This document shows, piece by piece, positions 1-4,682 of a stretch of 9,120 nucleotides of DNA. The DNA is from RPRI01 sp051233685 (GTDB lineage: Bacteria; Desulfobacterota; Desulfobacteria; Desulfobacterales; RPRI01): contig NZ_JBAMMY010000076.1 of NCBI RefSeq assembly GCF_051233685.1, positions 1-9,120 of the forward strand, read 5' to 3'. The translations under genes were made by a program, and so were the position numbers. Positions within the stretch are counted from its first letter, which is position 1. The number at the start of each line of letters is the position of its first letter. The notes under the pieces are model-generated. The model had not been told where the DNA came from and ran no database searches. It saw only the letters and a list, made by a program, of their open reading frames with translations.

Positions 1-110
1 GATCCGCTGCTGTGATTGTCCGTTTTCTGATGATTAAGGGTAGCATGATCATTGTATAGCAAAAAAGAAGCTCGGACGCCAGCAGAAAATAAAAAAAAGT
101 GAAAATATTT

Positions 111-149
111 TTTGCCTGGTAAATTTGCCTGGTAAATTTGCCTGAAAAA
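111..149. repeat. 13-bp tandem repeat, about 2.7 copies
   Basis: The unit TTTGCCTGGTAAA occurs exactly at 111-123 and 124-136. A third, diverged copy (TTTGCCTGAAAAA) lies at 137-149. It is followed directly by a second repeat pair. The cluster sits 110-150 bp upstream of the ORF6N gene, so it could be a slippage product or an operator-like site. Only the repetition itself is seen. Confidence 0.85.
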
Positions 150-181
150 TTGGGTTGAAATAAAAAATTGTGGGTTGAAAA
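145..181. repeat. Short direct repeat pair (AAAAATTGGGTTGAAA type)
   Basis: AAAAATTGGGTTGAAA at 145-160 is repeated at 163-180 as AAAAATTGTGGGTTGAAA, differing by a 2-base insertion. It directly abuts the 13-bp tandem repeat. Its function is unknown. Confidence 0.7.
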
Positions 182-262
182 TCGTCGAGATTTTAGCCTG
201 ATAGACTTATTAAATTACCTCAGGCTGTAAAATTTGAGAATTTAAAGAATCTTATTGTTGAA

Positions 263-775
263 TTGCGCGGCCAAAGTGTTTTGCTCGACAGCGATGTTGC
301 TGAGCTTTACAAGGTTGAGACAAAAAGAGTCAATGAGGCAGTAAAAAATAATTCTGATAAATTTCCGTATGATTATATGTTTGAGATCAGCGAAGAAGAG
401 TTTGGTAATTTGCGGTCGAAATTTTCGACCGCAAAATTTGCAAAGACAAGGGTATTACCGAAGGCCTTCACTGAAAAGGGTTTGTATATGATTGCTACGA
501 TATTGAAGAGCAAACAGGCTACAGAAGCAACGTTTGCAATTATTGAAGCATTTTCAAAAATCAGACAACTATCAAGAAGTATTCAGGAGCTATCGATTGT
601 TAAAGATAAAGCTGATCAGAAGGCATTAATGCAGAAAAGTGGAGAATTGATCGCCGAAATTTTTGATGATGCCTTGCAAATGAACGGTACGGAGACATCT
701 ATTGAACTGAATTTTGCTGTATTAAAGTTCAAGCACACGATAAAGAAGAAGAAAAAAATGAGAAATAACGAATAG
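263..775 (+). CDS. ORF6N-domain protein (phage antirepressor-like DNA-binding family)
   Basis: This is a probable DNA-binding protein of the ORF6N family, found in phage antirepressors and in many stand-alone bacterial genes. The family core is clear: RGQSVLLDSDVAELY at residues 2-16, VNEAVKNN at 23-30, then LPKAFTEKGLYMIATILKS at 65-83 and a helical IIEAFSKIRQLSRSI segment at 93-107. The C-terminal part (108-160) is helical, ends in a lysine run and lacks a second named domain. The given start is TTG at 263, but homology appears to extend upstream: the same frame reads ENLKNLIVEL just before it, as in relatives, back to a TAG at 194. There is no ATG in that stretch. The true start may be non-canonical (TTG or ATT), or the 5' end may be decayed. 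No good ribosome-binding site is visible. A 27-bp palindrome lies inside the gene. A regulatory or DNA-binding role is family-based inference. Confidence 0.75.
   Translation: MRGQSVLLDSDVAELYKVETKRVNEAVKNNSDKFPYDYMFEISEEEFGNLRSKFSTAKFAKTRVLPKAFTEKGLYMIATILKSKQATEATFAIIEAFSKIRQLSRSIQELSIVKDKADQKALMQKSGELIAEIFDDALQMNGTETSIELNFAVLKFKHTIKKKKKMRNNE
409..435. repeat. Perfect 13-bp-arm palindrome inside the ORF6N gene
   Basis: TTTGCGGTCGAAA at 409-421 and TTTCGACCGCAAA at 423-435 are exact reverse complements with a single T at the centre (422). The sequence encodes residues around 49-58 (N-L-R-S-K-F-S-T-A-K), a segment that is also recognisable in relatives, so part of the symmetry may follow from codon choice. 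It is much more GC-rich than its surroundings and could form a strong hairpin or act as a binding site for a dimeric protein. Confidence 0.9.
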
Positions 776-945
776 ATGACCACACAAGTAAATATGAGAA
801 AAAAGCAGAATAATAGGCATGTCTTCCTATGAAACTGCATTTGAACTATATTGAAGTTGTCCGCTTGCAGATGATATCGGAATAGTATAAGATGTATTTG
901 ATATTCTTGAAAATACAATTTTGATTTTAACTTTTAATTGGTTAC

Positions 946-950
946 AGAGG
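946..950 (+). promoter_or_regulatory. Ribosome-binding site of the antitoxin gene
   Basis: AGAGG lies 7 bases upstream of the ATG at 958, a normal spacing. It supports that start over any downstream alternative. No convincing -35/-10 promoter could be assigned in the 182-bp gap before the gene. Confidence 0.6.
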
Positions 951-957
951 TTACTGT

Positions 958-1179
958 ATGAATAAACTGGAAATACTAAAAAAAGACCTTGATCTGTTGC
1001 CGCCTTCAATGTTGGTTGAGGTTGAGCATCTCGTAAAAAAACTGAAAAGGCAATATAAAACGACCGGGAAACCCGTAACCCTTCTTTCCGAGGTTGCTGC
1101 TTATGCCATAGAGGATGACCTCCCCGCCGACTTGGCGGAGCAACATGACCACTATCTTTACGGGGTATCTAAGATGTGA
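958..1179 (+). CDS. Antitoxin of a PIN-domain (VapC-type) toxin-antitoxin pair
   Basis: This is a 73-residue protein, predicted to be the antitoxin that binds and neutralises the PIN-domain ribonuclease encoded next. It has an N-terminal helical region (residues 1-32, KKDLDLLPPSMLVEVEHLVKKLK), similar in style to DUF2281-type antitoxins. The C-terminal tail reads DLPADLAEQHDHYLYG (54-69), a pattern I associate with small proteins located just upstream of PIN toxins. The tail is the likely toxin-binding part. The ATG start has an AGAGG ribosome-binding site 7 bases upstream. The stop codon TGA (1177-1179) overlaps the toxin's ATG (TGATG), which implies translational coupling and a single transcript. 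By analogy with VapBC systems, the complex may repress its own promoter. The identity rests mainly on size, tail motif and position, so the exact antitoxin family is uncertain. Confidence 0.8.
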   Translation: MNKLEILKKDLDLLPPSMLVEVEHLVKKLKRQYKTTGKPVTLLSEVAAYAIEDDLPADLAEQHDHYLYGVSKM

Positions 1180-1586
1180 TGCAGGCGATATTTCTTGATA
1201 CGAGCTATCTTCTTGCGCTAATCAGAAAAAAGGATGCACGGCATGAAGATGCCCTTTCTGCGTCAGCAAACCATGCCGGTCCTTTTATAACGACTGATCT
1301 GGTGCTTGTCGAACTTGCCAATTGCCTTGCAAAGCCTCCTTATCGTGCAACCGCAGTGGCTGTTATTGAGAAGATACGATCAGACAGGAATACCAAGGTT
1401 GTTTCTTTTGATTCTGAAGACATGGAGAAAGCTCTCACTCTGTACAAGGGGCATTCTGATAAAGCCTGGGGGCTTGTGGACTGTTTTTCGTTTGTGGTAA
1501 TGAAGGAGGAACGGCTGAAGGTAGCGTTATGTTTTGATGAGCATTTCAGGCAGGCAGGCTTTAAAGCGCCCCTGTTAGACCGATAG
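1176..1586 (+). CDS. PIN-domain ribonuclease toxin (VapC-like)
   Basis: This is a toxin of the PIN-domain endoribonuclease class; characterised VapC toxins cut tRNA or rRNA using a metal held by conserved acidic residues. The whole 136-residue protein is one PIN domain. Counting from base 1176, the acidic residues are D8 in FLDTSYLLAL, E46 in LVELAN, D102 in LVDCFSF and D121 in CFDEHF. All four expected positions are filled, so the enzyme appears intact. The frame can begin with GTG at 1176 or ATG at 1179. The ATG is favoured, because it overlaps the antitoxin stop by one base (TGATG), which removes the first residue from the numbering. The neighbouring antitoxin makes a type II toxin-antitoxin operon. 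It lies between an ORF6N gene and a broken cysC, a typical accessory setting. Confidence 0.9.
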   Translation: MMQAIFLDTSYLLALIRKKDARHEDALSASANHAGPFITTDLVLVELANCLAKPPYRATAVAVIEKIRSDRNTKVVSFDSEDMEKALTLYKGHSDKAWGLVDCFSFVVMKEERLKVALCFDEHFRQAGFKAPLLDR

Positions 1587-1599
1587 TTACATTTTATTT

Positions 1600-1905
1600 T
1601 TTGCGCCCTACGCTTGCCCCATAGCCACGGGATATAGAACCCCTTCTATTACCAATTTTCCCCAAAGCTTTATCGAAGTTTATTACAGTTGCCCTCTTGA
1701 TGTATGCGAAGAAAGAGATGTTAAAGGTTTATATGCAAAAGCCCGTTCAGGAATTATAAAAAATTATACTGGTGTCGGTTCTTCCTATGAAGAACCTAAA
1801 AGCCCGGATATGGTAATCAATACCAATGAAATGGGAATAGAAGAAAGTGTGAGTGGTTTACTTGATTACTTGCTTATCGATAAAAAGATATTTTTGAATA
1901 AATAA
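1600..1905 (+). pseudogene. 3' remnant of adenylylsulfate (APS) kinase gene, cysC
   Basis: From 1669 the forward frame reads FIEVYYSCPLDVCEERD, then KGLYAKARSG, IKNYTG and YEEPKSPD, ending with IEESVSGLLDYLL and a TAA at 1903-1905. These are the C-terminal signature blocks of APS kinase, which makes PAPS from APS and ATP: the FIEV(Y/F)-x3-PL-x2-C-x2-RD-x-KGLY-x-KAR block and the NFTG-like loop. The N-terminal half with the P-loop (GxSGxGKS) is absent. A weak match (FAPY, compare SP(Y/H)R in the family) may extend homology back to about 1600, right after the toxin gene. No plausible start codon precedes the block, so this is a truncated, non-functional copy of roughly 80-100 codons. It ends 6 bases before wzm, suggesting cysC was once the gene upstream of the export operon and was cut by insertion of the toxin-antitoxin segment. 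Confidence 0.8.
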
Positions 1906-1911
1906 TAATAT

Positions 1912-2763
1912 ATGAAAAAAAGTGACATAATCATTTACACTCCTGAATCTTCGATACGAAACCCTGTAATTATGTTGTGTGATATGTTTCGGGATCTGTT
2001 TGCAGGGCGTGAACTTGCCATGCAGCTTGCTAAACGAGATATACGTGCTCAGTATAGGCAAACTGCATTAGGGTTTCTTTGGGCATTTATACTGCCTCTT
2101 GCTCACGCGCTTACCTGGATATTTCTGAGTGGATCAGGCATTATAAAAATAAGTGCAACCAATTTGTCCTATCCTGTATATGTGTTTACAGGAACAATTC
2201 TTTGGGCGATATTTATGGACTCAGTTAACGGACCTTTACAGCAGACCACTGCTGCAAAGCATATGCTGGCAAAAATTAATTTTCCAAAAGAAGCATTGGT
2301 GCTTTCAGGAATTTATCAAACTTTGTTTAACGGTGCGATTAAAATTCTTATGATGCTGATTGTTCTGCTTGTGGCAGGCATATATCCGGGATGGACATTG
2401 GTGTTGTTTCCGTTTGGAATAATATCCCTTATTATGGCTGGAACAGCTATAGGACTTATGCTGACACCGGTTGGAATGCTCTATACTGACATTGGAAAAG
2501 CTCTTCCTCTGCTTATGCAGTTTTTAATGTATCTTACCCCGGTTTTATTTCCAATGCCTAAAAGTGGTTGGGCGTTATATGTTTATAAAATAAATCCTGT
2601 TACACCATTGGTATTGACAGCTAGAGATTGGCTGACAGGATTTTCACCGGAGTATTTGGGATACTTTTTTCTAGTAAATGCAATCTCTATCATACTTCTA
2701 TTAATAGTGTGGGTAAGCTATCGGGTTGCCATGCCCATTCTTATTGAACGGATGAGCGCGTGA
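1912..2763 (+). CDS. Polysaccharide ABC transporter, permease subunit (Wzm)
   Basis: This is the inner-membrane channel subunit of an ABC-2 family exporter that moves lipid-linked O-antigen or a similar polysaccharide to the periplasm. Its 283 residues match the usual Wzm length. The amphipathic cytoplasmic N-terminus carries the family motif RDIRAQYRQTALGFLWA (42-58). About six membrane segments follow, near residues 54-73, 88-104, 136-157, 161-186, 198-213 and 250-270. The C-terminus is the typical ...LIERMSA. The start ATG sits 6 bases after the cysC-remnant stop. No clear Shine-Dalgarno sequence precedes it (the region is A/T only), so expression may depend on read-through from upstream or on a weak site. 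Its partner ATPase (Wzt) is separated from it by the repeat/four-helix insertion, although the two genes are usually adjacent. Confidence 0.93.
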   Translation: MKKSDIIIYTPESSIRNPVIMLCDMFRDLFAGRELAMQLAKRDIRAQYRQTALGFLWAFILPLAHALTWIFLSGSGIIKISATNLSYPVYVFTGTILWAIFMDSVNGPLQQTTAAKHMLAKINFPKEALVLSGIYQTLFNGAIKILMMLIVLLVAGIYPGWTLVLFPFGIISLIMAGTAIGLMLTPVGMLYTDIGKALPLLMQFLMYLTPVLFPMPKSGWALYVYKINPVTPLVLTARDWLTGFSPEYLGYFFLVNAISIILLLIVWVSYRVAMPILIERMSA

Positions 2764-2773
2764 AAGAAAAGGA

Positions 2774-2808
2774 TGAAGGATGAGAGCTGAAGGATGAGGG
2801 CTGAGGGA
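2774..2808 (+). repeat. Degenerate heptamer array, TGARRNN orientation (upstream)
   Basis: Five phase-coherent 7-bp units begin 11 bases after the wzm stop codon: TGAAGGA, TGAGAGC, TGAAGGA, TGAGGGC and TGAGGGA. Purine-rich degenerate sequence continues to about 2835. The units are the reverse complement of the NNYYTCA units at 3215-3367, so the two arrays flank the four-helix gene in opposite orientation. The purine run (GAGGGAGGAGG, 2803-2813) also acts as a ribosome-binding region for the ATG at 2814. Confidence 0.85.
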
Positions 2809-2813
2809 GGAGG

Positions 2814-3189
2814 ATGGAGAGGGCTGAAGATAAGAAGGAAATGTTACGGCAGAGGAAGCGATTTGCTTCCGTGTTGTCCGCTTTTATTGTGAGTTGCCGA
2901 AAAATCGAACGGAATGCCAGGTGATTGGAAAGCAAGTTCCTTAGATCAGGCACATCGGTTGCTGCGAACTATCGGGAGGCTTCAAGGGCAAGAAGGCGAT
3001 GCTGAATTTGTTTCTAAAATCGAGTTATGCACTCAGGAGGCTGATGAAACTATATTATGGCTTGAGCTGCTTCGTGACGACTGCGGAATAACTTCCGAAC
3101 GTATTGAATGGTTGCTTGATGAATCCAATCAACTGATTTCGATCTTTGTGACAATTTTAAAAAACGTGAAAAAGAAACGCAAACAATGA
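2814..3189 (+). pseudogene. Frameshifted four-helix-bundle protein (S23 / IVP / bAvd-like)
   Basis: This is a four-helix-bundle protein of the group named after the 23S rRNA intervening-sequence protein, related to the Avd accessory protein of diversity-generating retroelements. Family motifs are present but spread over three frames. The ATG at 2814 (after a purine-rich ribosome-binding site) gives MERAEDKKEMLRQRKRFA. A frame change near 2868 then gives RVVRFYCELPKN and VIGKQV (2870-2938). One extra base at 2939 leads to LRSGTSVAANYREASRAR (2940-2996). One extra base near 2997 leads to DAEFVSKIELC, ETILWLELL and a C-terminal LLDESNQLISIFVTILKN (2998-3189). The open frame 2914-3189 (91 residues) would make only the C-terminal half, with a non-homologous N-terminus. 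Three indels in about 130 bp indicate a pseudogene, or sequencing errors if not confirmed. The stop overlaps the ATG of wzt (ATGA, 3186-3189). The cellular role of stand-alone members is poorly known. Confidence 0.8.
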
Positions 3190-4676
3190 AAAACCACAAC
3201 TTACCCTCCGACTCCTTCTCAGGTCTCAAGCCTCAGCCTTCAGATCTCAGCCCTCCGGAGTCTCAGGCCTCAAACCTCAGGTCTCATCCCTCAGATTTCA
3301 GCCTTCTCAAGTCTCATCCCTCAGATTTCAGCCCTCTGGAGTCTCAGGTTTCAGGTCTCACCCCTCATACCTCCAACGATGTGCTTGTACGAGTCGAAAA
3401 TGTTTCCAAAAAATTCTGTCGAAGTCTGAAACGGTCTTTGTGGTACGGCATGAAGGATTTGGGAAGTGAGTTAATAGGCCGCTCACACAAAGAAAATGAA
3501 GGATTGCGGCAGGATGAATTCTGGGCGGTGAAGGATGTAAGCTTTGAACTCAAACGAGGTGAATGTTTAGGGCTGATCGGAAGAAATGGTGCGGGGAAGA
3601 CCACATTGTTGCGAATGTTAAACGGTTTAATCAAGCCTGATAAAGGAAGAATTGAAATGCGGGGCCGGGTCGGCGCCTTAATAGCTCTTGGAGCCGGCTT
3701 TAATCCTATACTGACAGGGCGGGAGAATATTTATGTTAATGCGGCAGTACTAGGACTAAGCCAAAAAGAAATTAATTCAAAATTTGATGAAATTGTGGAA
3801 TTTGCTGAACTTGGCGAGTTTATTGATACGCCGGTGCAAAGCTATAGTTCAGGAATGACTGTGAGATTAGGTTTTGCTGTTGCGATAACATTGGAGCCGG
3901 ATGTCTTAATTTTAGATGAAGTGTTAGCTGTTGGGGACATGAAGTTTCAATCAAAATGTTTTCAACGTATGAAGGATATTATGCATGGTGGCGGGGCAAT
4001 TCTGCTTGTTACCCATGCACTTGAGCAGGTAGCGTATTACTGTGATCGTGCCATACTGGTGAATAAAGGAAGGCTGCTCATTGATGGCGATACATCGGAA
4101 ACTTTGAATCATTATATTAAAATACTCAAACATGAGTCCAGAGCAACAATTAATGACAAATCCAAGGAACTATGCGGCATAGGAGCTGCTGAAGAAAAAT
4201 TTCAACTGTATCCTTTTTACAATCCATACGAGACCCGTTGGGGTGATCGAGATGCAACAATGACAGATGTCTGCTTAATTCAAAATGGTCAGAATTGCCT
4301 TGACAAACTATCTCCTGGTGTCGAAATCGAATTGATAATTACAGCATGCTTCCACACCGACATTCATAAGCCCATTTATGGTCTTTCTATAAAATCTCCT
4401 CAAGGCAATACAATATTTAATATAAACTCAAGGCAATTGCTCGGGCCTTCCGGTGTTCCCGGACAAAAGAAGGGCGATCGATTAAAAATACGTTTTACCT
4501 TTACCCCTTTTCTTGATGTTGGCGATTATTTGATTTCTTTGGGGATCGCTAGTGAAGCCGAATCTGGTATTCAGCCACATGACCGTCGTTATGACTCTAT
4601 TAGGTTACGAATGGCATATCCTCTGTTATCAACTGGTGAGATGTTTTTGAATCCATCAATCTGTATCACTGCTTAG
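3186..4676 (+). CDS. Polysaccharide ABC transporter, ATP-binding subunit with C-terminal sugar-recognition domain (Wzt)
   Basis: This is the cytoplasmic ATPase that powers polysaccharide export with Wzm. In order: a low-complexity extension (residues 1-65, Ser/Pro-rich, encoded by the heptamer array), the ATPase core from about 66, and a C-terminal Wzt domain (about 345-496). The core shows Walker A GRNGAGKTT (132-140), signature YSSGM (220-224), Walker B VLILDE (240-245) and switch His277 in VTHALE. The C-terminal domain belongs to the Wzt_C class, which in E. coli O8/O9a binds the capped chain end. Relatives start about where SNDVLVRVENVSKKF begins (63-77). The normal ATG seems lost: the codon before Ser63 is ACC (Thr). 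The available starts are ATG at 3186, overlapping the preceding stop as ATGA, or GTG at 3381 (residue 66), which has no ribosome-binding site. The catalytic core looks intact. Confidence 0.92.
   Translation: MKNHNLPSDSFSGLKPQPSDLSPPESQASNLRSHPSDFSLLKSHPSDFSPLESQVSGLTPHTSNDVLVRVENVSKKFCRSLKRSLWYGMKDLGSELIGRSHKENEGLRQDEFWAVKDVSFELKRGECLGLIGRNGAGKTTLLRMLNGLIKPDKGRIEMRGRVGALIALGAGFNPILTGRENIYVNAAVLGLSQKEINSKFDEIVEFAELGEFIDTPVQSYSSGMTVRLGFAVAITLEPDVLILDEVLAVGDMKFQSKCFQRMKDIMHGGGAILLVTHALEQVAYYCDRAILVNKGRLLIDGDTSETLNHYIKILKHESRATINDKSKELCGIGAAEEKFQLYPFYNPYETRWGDRDATMTDVCLIQNGQNCLDKLSPGVEIELIITACFHTDIHKPIYGLSIKSPQGNTIFNINSRQLLGPSGVPGQKKGDRLKIRFTFTPFLDVGDYLISLGIASEAESGIQPHDRRYDSIRLRMAYPLLSTGEMFLNPSICITA
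3215..3367 (+). repeat. Degenerate heptamer array, NNYYTCA orientation, inside the wzt reading frame
   Basis: About twenty 7-bp units of pattern NNYYTCA (for example GGTCTCA, AGCCTCA, GCCTTCA, GATCTCA, TCCCTCA, GATTTCA) run from 3215 to 3367, with a few 2-base phase slips. A 23-bp block is repeated exactly at 3281-3303 and 3311-3333, a 30-bp period that keeps the reading frame. Because 7 is not a multiple of 3, the protein shows a 7-residue echo (SHPSDFS twice, at residues 33-39 and 43-49). The array is the inverted counterpart of 2774-2808 and encodes most of the Wzt N-terminal extension. Confidence 0.9.
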
Positions 4677-4682
4677 ACTTTT

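Larger units (their letters stand above)
1..262. other. AT-rich leader with no recognisable gene
   Basis: No gene could be supported here. One forward frame is open from base 3 to a TAG at 57-59 (about 18 codons), which could be the tail of an upstream gene, but I do not recognise it. The rest is A/T-rich and holds two short direct-repeat families (listed separately). The only ATG codons are near 30 and 45. Neither can start the downstream ORF6N gene, because a TAG at 194-196 closes that frame. Confidence 0.5.

Noticed and set aside
907..937. Promoter for the toxin-antitoxin operon (TTGAAA at 907, TTTTAA at 932)
   Set aside because: The spacer is 19 bp and the -10 is poor; in such A/T-rich DNA this is expected by chance.
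776..957. Decayed gene remnant between ORF6N and antitoxin (forward frame reading SSYETAFELY, stop, LADDIGIV, stop, DVFDILENTIL)
   Set aside because: The stretch is suggestive but interrupted by two stops and not recognised. No homology claim can be made by eye.
616..1009. Minus-strand open frames opposite the ORF6N end and the antitoxin start
   Set aside because: Low-complexity Phe/Ile-rich translations with no family resemblance. They overlap better-supported plus-strand genes.
2914..3189. Independent 91-residue gene starting at ATG 2914
   Set aside because: Its first 28 residues or so are a frame-shifted reading of the conserved RSGTSVAANYREASRAR block, so it is the C-terminal part of the broken four-helix gene and not a separate gene.
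2814..3189. Avd protein of a diversity-generating retroelement
   Set aside because: No reverse transcriptase, template repeat or variable repeat is visible. The gene is better described as a stand-alone S23/IVP-type four-helix protein.
3215..3367. CRISPR array
   Set aside because: Units are 7 bp, degenerate and contiguous without spacers, and the region is an open reading frame.
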